This document shows, in pieces, positions 1-11,000 of a stretch of 23,072 nt of DNA. The first letter of the stretch is position 1, and every line of letters begins with the position of its first letter. This stretch comes from Condylostoma magnum (lineage: Eukaryota > Ciliophora > Heterotrichea > Heterotrichida > Condylostomatidae), in contig CAKKTI010000126.1 of assembly GCA_920105805.1 (NCBI GenBank), forward strand, positions 18,760-41,831, read 5' to 3'. The notes under the pieces are model-generated. The model worked only from the letters and a program-made list of their open reading frames with translations, was not told the DNA's origin and did not search any database. The position numbers and the translations under genes were made by a program.

Positions 1-1
1 A

Positions 2-1753
2 AGTTAAAAATGCTAAAAAAGCATTGAATAATCAGAAAAAATAGGAATTAACAGATCAACTGAGATAGAAAGGCCGTTAACGTCTCAAACAGTTTAAAGA
101 AGACGAATTTCCCTAATACCAAAAAGGAAGTTTTTATAAAATAAGAAGATGTTAAATTTAGAATATGCTATATAAAAGGGAACAAGTGACTTAATTGAGC
201 TTAAATAAGACATTTCTACATACGAATACTCTTTTGGCCACTCTCATAAAATGCCCTAGAAATTATTACTATTAGGAGTGCTTGCTACCACCATGCCTAA
301 AGACTCTGAGTTCATGCAGCCAATTGTGAAGTCAAGGTACAATTTCCTAAGAAAAATAAAGGATTATTCCGTAAAACTAAAAAACACCTAAAAACAAATA
401 AACAATATTTCATAATACTACAAACTTTAATAAAACTGCAATGAAACTTTAGGAGTTAGGGCCAAAAACTCCCTGAATGACTAGATTATAGTTTTTAAAG
501 GCATCTGTATGATTTCTGGGTAGAGAGGAGTTATTAGGATTACTAGTACTAGATTTTATGATACACTTACAGCATAATTTGCGTTTTAGCATAGGAAACT
601 TTGTTTTTGTAATTTCTATAATGAAGACATAAAGGGTATAAGTACAGGGGATGGTAAGAGTATTTTTCAAAACTACATTAAAAACAAATTATACCTGACA
701 AGTTACAGCTAAGGAAACCTTTAGCTTAATTACGACAAATCGCATAAAATGACCTTTTTAAGTATTTTACTAGAGATCAAAGGAGTTGATTAAACTGTTG
801 TTGCTTTGCATGATAACAATGACTCATGAATACTAGAGTTTCAATACAACGGCCAATGATTGAAAGTAACTAAAAGGTAATTTAACATTAGCTCTATTTC
901 CCAGATAAAGGAAAACAAACTCTCTTAAATTTTGAAAGAAAATTGTTATTATTGCTAATTCAATAAAAAGTTCTACTACAAGGCTCGTTACAAGCCTGAA
1001 AAACTGTTTAAGAACAAAGAATTTGTATCACATTTTCTCAATTTCTCGTATATCAACTATTTATTCAATAAGCCAAAGTACTAGACCTTAGCTCACCACT
1101 CAGGAACGATAATACATAAAAATAGGGTACTGCAAATCACCTTGCATATAAAAACACGTTAAAATATACTGAAAATAATTGTTATCTTAAAGGGACATGA
1201 TCCTATTAAGATCAATGCAGACTCGAGGGAATTTAAGATTATAACGTCCCTACAGCCCTTACAACTATCCTCATCACCAAGAACACTCTTAAACTCTCTG
1301 GAATTCGCCTATGTTCTTAAAAAAATGTTAGTATAGTATTAAATGTCTATTTATCTTGCTCAGCCCCGGGCCCGTTAATCTAAAATACTTAAAACACCAT
1401 ATAAAGTACCTTATAATCATAGTAAACTCCTTATACAGAATAGAATATAAGAAATTTTCAATACAAAGAAGACTTAAGAATAACATTAACCTAGATCCAG
1501 AGCTCCTTTTATTATAAAAACCAGGCCAGTTCTTCACTAAATGCGGCGGAATGTATAATCCAACTAAAAACAGCGAAATTTTGAGTCAGGAATGCAATCT
1601 ACTAGGGAATCAAGCCAATAAAGACCAAAATCTATGGGTTTATATACTAAAAAAAGAACAGCATAAAGCCTATACTCCCTGAAATTTTCCCCAATACAAA
1701 ACGTTTCTTTAAATGATGATGAGAGTATATTAGAAATTCTAAGGAAAGTTTGA
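2..1753 (+). CDS. Unrecognised protein, 5'-truncated by the window edge
   Basis: One frame (codons starting at 2, 5, 8 ...) runs 583 codons to TGA at 1751-1753, followed directly by TAA. TAA and TAG read as Gln and two TGA read as Trp near 830-860 (NDSWILEF and GQWLKV). The first part is basic and helical. The middle, about 440-1320, alternates hydrophobic strands with Cys pairs and reads like a beta-rich domain (for example LQITLHIKT and LKIIVILKGHD). The last 140 residues are basic and Ser/Gln-rich, probably disordered, ending DDESILEILRKV. The last 30 or so codons carry no TAA, TAG or TGA, which supports the chosen stop. I do not recognise the family. The start lies left of the window. Confidence 0.6.
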
Positions 1754-1769
1754 TAATATAAATCATTTA
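1754..1769. other. 16-nt gap between two convergent stop codons
   Basis: The plus-strand gene stops with TGA TAA at 1751-1756 and the minus-strand gene stops with TAG TAA read from 1772 down to 1767. Any 3' untranslated region of either gene must overlap the other gene's transcript or be only a few nucleotides long. No hairpin or other terminator element was seen. Confidence 0.55.
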
Positions 1770-4082
1770 CTAAAAACTACGTTTTAGGGAAAGTGAGCGG
1801 TCCTTTTGCACAGGTGGAAGAAGTATAGACTCTGACATGTTAATCTCCACTGTCTCTTCCTTTTTCTTTTGCTCGCCTATTGGAGACATGTTTGAGCTTT
1901 ATACATAGGACACGTTTTTCTTATGTCTGTCTTATTGCCGTACTGGCATTTTGTTTCAAGGGTTAAACTATGCTCTTTGGTGATTGTACATTTCCAGATC
2001 CTTTTAACAGGAAGCACATGACCATCCTCCTAGTGGCTTTTTGGCTAAGATTGGGTCGGATGTTGCACTTGAGGAGTATAAACCTATTATCAGCTCCTCT
2101 AGTCTTTTCAGTTATTTTCTAGTCTAGTTTTTAGTTGCAAATGTTTGCTGTATATACTACGAAAACTCCTCTAGGGAAATCCTATCATTGGGCTCTGATT
2201 CAGCCAGGTCTTAAGGTTTATCGTTGTTTTGCATCATCATGTTGTTTATCTTGTATATTTATTCCTGTATGTTTTCTATATTATACTTATACACCTTTTG
2301 CTCAAGGTTGTTTATTTTAGACTCAAGGTCAAAATTGTATTCAAAGTTTTCCTCGTTTGAGCCTAAATGCACTTCTTTGTTATTTGACATGTCCTTAAGT
2401 TTGTTTTTTATCTGTGTATTGTCTGACCTTAAAGCACTTATGTTGCGTTAGAGAAGTAAAACTGCATCTTACTCAGCTTTGTTCTCTATTTAATCGTCTA
2501 TGCCTTTAAATTTGTTTTAAAAGACTTAAATTATGGTTGGGTCAAAACTTTACAGTCTCTTTGATAGATTAAACAAGTCTTTTATATCAAGCTTCATTTT
2601 AGGGATGTTAGAAGTTTCTTCCAGTAGTTTTTAGAAGCTTTCTTTTATTGATTGGACCATTACTCTTAAGTCTTCGAATTGAGTCTTATCTGTCTTTAGT
2701 TTCAAGTTTGATTCGAATTGTTTAAAAATCTAGTTTAGATTATACACTTTTTACTATGTTTCCTCTTAGCTCGATTTGTAGGAGGTCTAGGCCTTTTATA
2801 GCTGCTTAGTAATCATTTTGATTCTAATTTCATTCTTTTTCTTGTATTTTCTTTGCTTTAATTCAATTTTTTTAAAATTTTCTGCTACTGCTTTGAAGTT
2901 TTTATACACTTTTTGCATTTCTGTGTCTGATACTAAAGTATCGTATGTTATATTGTAAATTGAAGGCTCCTTTTTCCTCTTTTTTTTGTTAGGTTTTTCA
3001 ACAATTTTCTTGAAATGGATAATTTCTTAAGGAAGCGGTGGGGATAAAGATCTTTATTTTAAAATTATATCTTCATTTGAGTCCTCACTATCAATTCTTA
3101 TTGCAATTTATTCTGTTTATAAGGATTATTGTTCATTTAGGATTTATTGTTGTTAGCTGCTGTTTTATAGGTTTAAATCATCCTCAGTGAATTTCTTGCT
3201 TTATTCTATTAGTTAGTCTCCTTATAATTACTTTTTACTACTCTTGCTACTACTCTTTTTACTACTCTTTTTACTACTCTTGCTACTACTCTTTTTACTA
3301 CTCTTGCTACTACTCTTTCTACTACTCTTGCTACTACTCTTACTACTACTCTTACTACTTTTACTACTTTTCTCACTCTTACTACTACTCTTACTACTTT
3401 TACTACTTTTCTCACTCTTACTACTAATTTTTCCACTTTTACTACTAATTTTTCCACTTTTACTACTTTTCTCACCTTTACTACTACTTTTCTCACTTTT
3501 ACTACTACTTGTCCCACTTTTACTACTACTTTTCTCACTTTTACTACTACTTTTCTCACTTTTACTACTTTTCCCACTACTTTTACTATCTTATGACTTC
3601 TAATCCCAATCCTTAAACTATCCTGTCTTCTACTCTTCCAATTAAAAGGTAAGTAAAAAGTTCTAAAAGTTTTATATTGTGTTAGTATCTTAATCACTAT
3701 TTTAGCCAGACTAGTACTACGAGATCGCTTGAATAACTGTCTGCATATTTCTAACTTAACTGCTTATCTCTTTCTTTCAACTAATTAACGATTAAAGCTT
3801 TTCATAGCTTTTATCATTCCCTTTCTCTATCCTTTTATTCAACATTTTGTACTACTCCTGCATCTTTTCTAATTACCTAGCAACCCTTAAACCTTCCTAA
3901 TCTTCCCTTTAAAAATTCTAACCTCCACCCTAACTAATATTTCTTAAAATCCCGTCATGCTACTGCAAAGTCTACTAAACGTACAGTAGAATAGTTTAAA
4001 GATTCTATAAGTCAACATTTATACTAACAGCGGCTTCAATAGAAACAGGAAATTAGACCTATGACTACACAATGTTTTCCAT
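1770..4082 (-). CDS. Coiled-coil protein with Ser/Lys-rich stretch and DUF4795/QRICH2-like C-terminus
   Basis: 770 codons, ATG at 4082-4080, stop TAG at 1772-1770 followed by TAA. Residues 1-160 are helical and charged. Residues about 165-280 are Ser/Lys repeats of the SSSKSEK type. Residues about 330-640 form a long coiled coil, with a segment TDKTQFEDLRVMVQSIKES recalling DUF4795 repeats. The C-terminus has KKPLGGWSCASCQKDLEMY and then FNPWNKMPVR, where the Trp of NPW is TGA. This CxxC plus NPW arrangement matches, from memory, DUF4795 (QRICH2-type, sperm and cilium associated) proteins, so a ciliary or cytoskeletal role is an inference. The last 40 or so codons lack TAA/TAG/TGA. ATG codons at 3845 and 3746 are alternative starts, but the sequence between them and 4082 looks coding. 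The start sits 51 nt from that of a divergent gene. Confidence 0.65.
3236..3592 (-). repeat. Imperfect short tandem repeats encoding a Ser/Lys-rich stretch
   Basis: On the plus strand this is a run of TACTACT, TTTCTCACT and TTGCTACTACTC motifs repeated with small variations. Read on the minus strand it encodes Ser-Ser-Ser-Lys, Ser-Glu-Lys and Ser-Lys-Lys units within the coiled-coil gene. The units vary in length in steps of three, so the frame is kept. The plus-strand complement gives an almost pure leucine run, which is a shadow. Confidence 0.8.
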
Positions 4083-4133
4083 TTATAAGGCCTTTCTCTA
4101 AACATTGACGGCTGTAAATTAGCAATATTAAAA
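4083..4133. promoter_or_regulatory. 51-nt spacer between divergent start codons
   Basis: This AT-rich spacer separates the ATG of the minus-strand coiled-coil gene (4082) from the ATG of the plus-strand gene (4134). It must hold both transcription starts unless one of the chosen starts is wrong. No named promoter motif could be recognised. The assignment rests only on position. Confidence 0.3.
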
Positions 4134-4910
4134 ATGTAAAATTTGGAGAAGTCCTTCACTATATCAGTAAATTCATCCGTACAAAGCGACGGTGAATCAA
4201 CATAAATACCCTCTGGCAACAGTTCGGAGCGTATTTATGAATCAAATTAATTCCTACAACTGGAACAAGAATCCGACGGGATAGATCAGCCTATTAGAGA
4301 TTGCAGCAAAAGCTAGAAACCATAATACGATTGATTGGATAGGCTTTTGTGATATTATGACCCAAATTTAGATGAATAGCACCATGATCCGCAACCCACA
4401 GAACGGTGCGATTCAAATGATCATGAAAAGGGAATCTTATATCAAACAATCAAACAGTAGTTCCAACGAATTCACCCTAAGAGGAATGCGTTAAAAAGAG
4501 AGACTGTGAATGCTAAGATTATGCGATCCCTATTAGGCTTGATCAATAAAATAGAATGCAGTAAAAGCATTCATTCACGACTTTTGGTAAAAGATATGGA
4601 AATTCAAAACTTCTATAAAGGAAATTGCATTCGAAATGAGTGCTTATTTTCAGAAGTTGTTGAATATGATCAGTAAAAATATGTACCGAAATATAAAAGT
4701 ATGACGAACAAGACTGTTTAAACCTTTGTTCAAAGTCTGAATTAGGATATGGTAAAGTCATTTTGGAAGCATTTGCATGCGCTTAGTATAGAAAAATTAT
4801 AGACGCACTTTAAGTGCAAATGCTGCCAAGATGGCAACCATACAGTTCAGTGTGAACAAAAATGGAATGACTTTATTGTCATTTTAAAGCATTTACTAGA
4901 AGAAAATTAG
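4134..4910 (+). CDS. Unrecognised 258-residue protein with a Cys/His cluster
   Basis: ATG at 4134; TAG at 4908-4910 is followed closely by TAG (4914) and TAA (4917) in frame. The N-terminal 65 residues are Ser/Asn/Gln-rich and polar. From about residue 70 the sequence is well mixed and looks globular: DWLDRLLWYYDPNLDE with two Trp from TGA, then a basic helical region around RETVNAKIMRSLLGLINK. Near the C-terminus a cluster CKCCQDGNHTVQC could bind zinc. The last 39 codons have no TAA/TAG/TGA, which favours this stop over a read-through frame that would continue past 5000. I do not recognise a family. The downstream gene starts 40 nt later on the same strand. Confidence 0.55.
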
Positions 4911-4950
4911 TATTAGTAAGTTTTTAAGGGTTAATCCCATATAAGCAAAA

Positions 4951-5544
4951 ATGAATGATTTAAAAAGCGAGTAGAATTCCCCAAGCCTCTTTGTATCAAC
5001 TATCAGTGTAAAACTTACAGCAAACAGAAAGATATCTCCCCTAAAAATAGCAAATGAGGTTTAAGACTTCTAGAGAAACTACTAAACTATAAAAAACTAA
5101 AAACTAAAGGAAAATATCCTATAAGAAAGGGTAAGAATGGATGTTAAATTAAATCGTCATAAGAAAGTATCTTAAAATACTCAGATGGATAATAGAGCTA
5201 TGGGTCTTTTGAGATTTAAGCGTTCTTATAACCCAAAGTAACATACAGCCTCCATTCCAGTTGGCAAAGTAGCGCCAGTCAAGCGGAAACTGCGTAAGTA
5301 CGTGCCTAACTCTCGCTACATAAAAGCCCTGGATTATCAGTACTAAGGGAACTATAGGCAACAGTCCTAAAAGATCGTAGGATCTAAAAGAAAACTTACA
5401 AAATTTGGGCTGTTAAATGACGCTGGGACCTTAAATCTGAAATTTTTGAAAAGGTGAGAAGATGTACTGGATACAGCCGGCATTTAGAAGGATATAGGAG
5501 GACGCATAAAGGCAATAACCCGAAGTGCTACCCCAGTTGTTTAA
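4951..5544 (+). CDS. Unrecognised basic 197-residue protein
   Basis: The frame opens at ATG 4951 and ends at tandem TAA TAA (5542-5547). The first half is rich in Lys, Asn and Gln and predicted helical (for example QDFQRNYQTIKNQ). A basic stretch follows (VGKVAPVKRKLRKYVPNSR), and the end reads RWEDVLDTAGIQKDIGGR. The Trp in RWED is TGA. The last 20 codons lack TAA/TAG/TGA. This frame was preferred over continuing the upstream gene's frame because that continuation loses charge balance after 5050. The gene lies between two same-strand genes with gaps of 40 and 58 nt. No function can be assigned. Confidence 0.5.
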
Positions 5545-5602
5545 TAACTTATTTTAAATCCATTAATCTAACTTTTCTAACAGTGCGTCACATAGAGAAA
5601 TT

Positions 5603-6303
5603 ATGTCATTCAGCCCTTGAGTGATATCCTGCTTTGGATTCCTGCTCTATACTCTTAATTTCATTATAGACTCTGCAGGATGAGGCACACTATACCCGAC
5701 AAACTCTACATTTGGACTAATTAAACTTACTTTTTAACCATGCAATACCTGAGGCAATTCCCCAATGTATGTCCTTCCTCCTAGAAAGTAAACGAAGCCC
5801 CCTGGCCGTCCTCATCATACAAAACATCCATATTAATAACAAAACACTTTATAATGTTTAGAAAAATGGTAACATGATGAGTGATCAACCAGATGATAAT
5901 GATTTCACTAAATTTCTGACCTTTATATTAATACATAAAAATAATGTCCTTACTACCAGAGATTGAGCACACCTTCAACCCTCCAGACCCTCGTCCCTCC
6001 CCTCTTTTCTCTGTGGTGTTCACAGGAGCTATTGCATTTGTGTTCTTAGTCTTCCTCATCTTCCTGTACAAGCTCAACATGAACTCAGCTCTCTTCGCCA
6101 AGGTACGACTATCCTCCTCTATGCTGTTCTTTGTAAGTTTTATACAGGGAATGCTTTTGCTTATACTGGGCCTGTATATCAACTTTTGGGTATGGGGAAA
6201 TCTAATATCACTCGTACAGCAGCTACTAGTACTTATACTCCCTTTTCTACTTATAATACAGAGATATTTCTCAGAGCATAGTGAAATCAGAGCTAAGAGT
6301 TAG
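5603..6303 (+). CDS. Oligosaccharyltransferase subunit, ribophorin II / Swp1 type
   Basis: Subunit of the ER complex that transfers N-glycans to nascent proteins. The C-terminal 120 residues (5944-6303) are clear: LPEIEHTFNPPDPRPSPLFS matches the ribophorin II PExxHxFxxPxxRP junction. Three hydrophobic membrane segments follow, as in that family, then a polar tail. Upstream in the same frame WWVINQMIMISLNF matches the last luminal strands. The likely N-terminus is in another frame: ATG 5603 starts a signal-peptide-like MSFSPWVISCFGFLL, then FIIDSAGWGTLYPTNSTFGLIKL, which aligns with a conserved strand of the luminal domain. Joining the two needs a 14-nt intron at 5771-5784 (GT...AG). The result, about 228 residues, is shorter than yeast Swp1 and far shorter than animal ribophorin II. 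The stop is TAG TAA. The C-terminal half is secure and the N-terminal half is tentative. Confidence 0.7.
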
Positions 6304-6328
6304 TAAATATAGTTGTTGGATCTGTTCT

Positions 6329-7885
6329 ATGTATAGGGATTTTATTTAGATTTAGAGTTAATTTATTGCTTTCTATACAGGGAAGGAATGTGATAATTTG
6401 GTTATATAGAAAATTGATGTGAGTAATGAGAAATCGCGGCTATCGAATGAGGAAGATCCTGTTATAAAGAAAAATAAAATGAAATATTTATTCGCCTTCA
6501 TCATAACAATATCAACAGGGTTATTTGTATAAGGATATAGTTCAATCTTCCAAACAACTTTAAACTTTTATAAAGGCGTAGATGGTCTTAGACAACTTTA
6601 CATACTTCCAATGATTATAAGTGAAGCATTTGGGATTATATTAGGAGTTTGGATATGCGAAATAAAGGGTAGAAGAGCAGCTGTATGAGTTGGTTTTATC
6701 CTCATCTGGTTAAGTTGTCTAGTAGGTTGATTTAGTGTGTATAAAAAGAACATATGAGTTGTGTTAGTATATTAGGGTATTGCTGGATTATCAGGGGGTA
6801 TTTTTTTCCAAGTAGTTCCTCTTTTCACCAGGGAAATTACACCGTATGAGTTATCAGGGAACATGGGAGGCTTGTATCATACAATTCACTAATTTGGGCA
6901 GTTAATTGGAGCTATATTTGGTATATGGGCCGGTAGTTCTTAGGAAGGAATATTCATGGCTACATTTATACCTCCAGGTGTCACTCTTATAGCTGTACTA
7001 CTGTTTAAATTAGTTTTTACGGAAGAATCTCCTATTTTCAGCTTGCTGAATGGAAGATTGTTGTCAATGGCAAATGGGATTAATCAGTTCTTGGTTGAAC
7101 TTAATAGCAGTATGTTTAGTGAAATTGAAGATAATTAATTTGAGATAGATACAGTCAGAAATGTTACCTATAAACAATTATTCACAGAACTCCCTTATAA
7201 GTGAGCCTTAATGCTTGCTTGTATCATATCATTTTTCAACATGGCATAAATTACTTGTATTGTTGGAAGATTTTTCCTTTATTATTCAAATGACTTTTAT
7301 ATAGGAAACCGTGTATTTACTACTGAGTGGTAGTTTATTATTCTAATGGTTATTGACCTACTGGCGAGTTTGTTTACTACTTTTTATATAGAAAGTAAGT
7401 TCTATACAGAAATTGGAAGGCTGAAGCTACTCAAAATAGGGGCTGTACTTTAAACGGTCTTTTATGGAATTCTAAGCTGCTATTGAGCGTATTAAAGTGA
7501 TGTTGTAGCATATTTTACAACAGCAATATGCATAATAGTATATGAGTTTGCTATTGGAACTATTTCTTGGGTATACTCAGCTGAAATTTTGTGTGTAAAG
7601 GGCCTTGGAGTGGCATTTACTGTAGATTAATTAACCAAGGCTTTGGTTATTGTCATTTTTGGCCTTCTACTAAATGATTACAACGATTAAAGAGAGGTTC
7701 TTAATTACCCATTTGCTGGGATGGCAGTTTTCAGCTTAATAGTAAGAAATAAGCAGTAATTTTTCTTCATAAGACGGTATTTGTTTGATACAAGCAAGCT
7801 AAGTCCTATAGAAATAGAAAGAAAACTTTTGGAAGGTAGAGGAATAGTTAATATCTCTGAAAGTACCTCTGTAATGACCTATTAA
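6329..7885 (+). CDS. MFS transporter, sugar-porter-like
   Basis: 518 codons to TAA at 7883. This is a twelve-helix-type membrane carrier. TM1 begins at KYLFAFIITISTG. The helix 4-5 region reads GIAGLSGGIFFQVVPLFTRE then ITPYELSGNMGGLYH, which is the sugar-porter pattern of a proline after two hydrophobics, an acidic loop residue and a following glycine. A central cytosolic loop lies around 7090-7190. The second half carries FAIGTISWVYSAEILCVKG, the equivalent of the PETKG-side GxxxWxYxxEI motif. The tail SPIEIERKLLEG resembles the usual C-terminal motif. Several helix Trp are TGA (for example VGWFSVYKKNIW). A substrate such as a hexose or polyol is only an inference. The start is uncertain: 6329 is the first in-frame ATG, 25 nt after the previous stop. 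The last 40 codons lack TAA/TAG/TGA. Confidence 0.8.
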
Positions 7886-8006
7886 ATTAATCATATACAA
7901 AAGTTATTCTATAGTTTTACCTACATTATATTAATTATATGCATCAAATATACCAAAAACTTCATAGACTACTTTAAACAAAATTTCTGTTAAAATTTCT
8001 AAAAAT
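7886..8006. promoter_or_regulatory. AT-rich spacer between transporter and giant surface gene
   Basis: This 121-nt AT-rich interval between the TAA of the transporter and the ATG at 8007 is one of the longest non-coding stretches in the window. It should hold the 3' end of one transcript and the start of the next. No specific motif was identified. Confidence 0.35.
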
Positions 8007-11000
8007 ATGTACAGCCTTTGAATATTACCCCTCTTATAATTATCCTCTGCTCAGACGTTTACAGCAGCTGAGGTAAAACCAACAGATTTTAAAGTAGGAA
8101 GAATTACACGATACACTTTCTAAGCAACTCAGGTAATAGCAAACGCCAATGGAGTATTTGAGATACAATTCCCTAATGAATTCCCAAGTGATAATATATA
8201 AAACTACGACTGCCAAGAGTTTTAGGCAGACTTGTAAGCCTGTACTTAAACCTGCAGCTTATAAAATAAAACTTTAGTGATATCTTACAATTGCCCCGTT
8301 AGTAATGAAGGAACTAAACTTGTGATACGCGTTAATTCAATAGTTAACCCTCTGGCAGCCATTACTACCTCTACTTTTGTATTTAGAAACAAAAATACAG
8401 ACGGGGACATAGTAGGTGTTAAAAACTCAGGGTTAACTGTAACTTATTAAGGTTGGTCTTTTAATAGTATAAATATAACAACTTAGAGTTAAATTGCTGG
8501 GGAAGAGTCTATATGGAATTTTAACTTTGTAATTGAGGAAGCCCCACCTTCAAACAGTCATTTAATAGTAAATTTTCCAGAGAGACTGTAGAACCCGTAC
8601 TGTATTTCATCAGGTTAGACAATTTGTAGTATTGGAGTTGAATAGTAAGCATGTACTTGCAGCACAAGTCGATTAGACTTGTTAATAACTAATTCCGCCT
8701 CCTCTACTCTAGCTTTCTCCGTTTAGAATATAAGAAATCCCACATCAACCTCAGCTATATAAGGCTTTACATTCTAATTGCAATATGAGTCTTATAATAT
8801 AGCAGAGTCCCTAGTAAACTCAGTAACAGTTTAAGTAACACAGCCAGGTAACTTAGAAATAACCAGTGTATAAATAAGTAATAAAAAGGTTAGTGAGTTG
8901 ACTAACTACGATATTACAATGAACTGTGCAAATCCTATACCAGACACAGGAACTCTAAAGCTAATTTTCCCGCTAGATGAAGTGATAGTCTCAAATACGT
9001 AAGGTACTACAGTAACCGGAGGTTACTCAATGAATGAAAATCTTGCAAACTTTACTATCGCAGGGAATCAAATCACCATAAACGATGGATTTTATGAATA
9101 ATTTACATAAAGCCCTTCGATCCTTATAAAACAAATACGAAACCCTATGACCACCCAGCCCTCCAGCCCAATCCACATCATAATAACAAACAGCAGCAAT
9201 GGGGAAATATGCACAACCAGCCAGGGCTACTCAGTGCAAGCGACTCCAGGACTGTTTACAACTGCTAAAGTAGTAGCATAAAACCCCATTGCAGGGGCCC
9301 AGACTATCTACAACTTTGAATTAATTCCAGAGAAAACAATCCCTGCTGGAAGTGCCTTGAGAATAACCCCTCCTACAGCCGTAGAAATAGCCGACTAATC
9401 TCAGCACTAGTGTCCTGGAATCGGAGGTGGTATTGACAGCCTGGCCCAGTGCACTGTGACAAATGGAATTCTATACATAGTTAATGCGTTTCCATAGAAC
9501 CATCAGTCTGGAGTGTTACTATTCGGAGTAGCCCAGACCACCAATCCCAAGAGCACTCGGCCTACTAATAACTTTAATATAGAATTATTTGCTAGTGACT
9601 CCTTTTAGTATTAAGTACTACGGAACTAAAGCGTGAATATAGTCGCACAGGTGTCTGATATACAAAATGTACTGATAACTCCGGAGTCTTTTACTACAGG
9701 GTCCATTTCTAACTATGTATTTCAGCTGCCATTGGATTACTAAGTTTTATTGGGAAGTTCTATTTAAATAGTCTTCCCTGATACTATCTCATTATCCGCT
9801 GCTCCGATCACATGTGAGGCCATTACAGGCTTTTTAACTGGACTGTAATGTGAAAGAGACTTGCAAACCTTTTATCTTAGAAATGGATTTGCATCAGGTA
9901 ACTCAAATACTAATTAACTCAAGTTTTCAATAAACTCTGTAAAAAACCCTGAAACCACAAGACCTACTGATACTTTTACTATTAGAATAATGGATGGAGA
10001 CTATATATCTCAACGGAATACAATAAAAACAGTGCAAATGTCACAGCCTAATTAATTCGAATCAGTAAGTATACAAACATCGAGTAATTTAGTAGGTACT
10101 TCTACAAAATTTGTGTTCAATATCAACCCTTTCAATACTTTTATCAATAACGGTACACTTACTATAACAGCTCCTCCGGAAATAACTTTGCCTTCAACTC
10201 CAACTTGCTCTCGAGTATCTACCAACATCTAAAGCATATCATGCTCAACTGACTAAAACAAACTATTTGCCGTGATTGAAGTGCCAAACACTAAGGAAAA
10301 TCTACAATTTTCCCTATAAAATGCTAAAAACCCAAATTCTACAAAACCCACGAGCTCATTTTAGATACTGAGCAGTTTTGAGTCATTTTTGATAGATTAG
10401 ACTACCCAAAGCATAGTAATACAAGCCACTGAGCCTGCTCATCTAGAAGTGTCAATAACGGCCAGTGAGTATGGAATTAACATAGTGGTTGACTACACAA
10501 TAACAGTAACAACTGCCCACCTAGTCCCTAGCCAAGGCCTTCTTACAATACAGTTCCCCAGTCAAGTCACTCTCACCAGTGCTTTAGCATGTGAGCTAAA
10601 CCAACAACCTGCTTCATGCGAGAACCAAGGAAGTAACACTATACCACTATAAGCCTTTCCTGTAGATTTCTCCCCTGGAGAAATCATAGTACTTGTAAAA
10701 GGTGTAAGAAACTCAAACAATGCACAAACCAGTAGTCCTTTTGTCATATACACTTCTATAGACCAGTATAAAATAGACTAGAACAATGCCAAGGTTGTGG
10801 ATTTCTAGTGCTATACACCATGCAGTACTTGCTCTAATTCTCCCAAGAACTGTACATCTTGCCTTACAGACTCAGCAATGCCTTATTTCTGGGATGGAGC
10901 TTGTCATTCTGACTGTAAACCTGGTACTATTGATATCGATGGTTCTAAAATATGTGTGAACTGCAATACTACTTGTAAAACTTGTGTAAACTCTGTAGAT

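Noticed and set aside
3244-3603. Plus-strand open frame of almost pure leucine
   Set aside because: It is the complement of the Ser/Lys-rich repeat in the minus-strand coiled-coil gene and has no plausible protein composition.
3957-4133. Earlier plus-strand start (ATG 3957) for the gene at 4134
   Set aside because: The segment is antisense to a well-formed coiled-coil N-terminus of the minus-strand gene, and ATG 4134 gives a better N-terminus and a free spacer.
5149-5361. Minus-strand 70-residue frame
   Set aside because: It is open under the standard code too, but it lies antisense to the 4951-5544 gene and lacks any recognisable feature.
5055-5940. Continuation of the 4134 gene's frame through to 5940
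   Set aside because: The frame stays open only because no codon is an absolute stop. Composition degrades, and a better frame begins at ATG 4951, followed by the ribophorin gene.
5944-5959. 16-nt GT...AG candidate intron
   Set aside because: Its removal would delete the Pro-Glu of the conserved PEIxHxF motif of ribophorin II, and the unspliced frame is continuous with family-like sequence.
5944-6303. Independent 119-residue gene starting at ATG 5944
   Set aside because: The frame is coding upstream of this ATG and matches ribophorin II strands there, so the ATG is internal.
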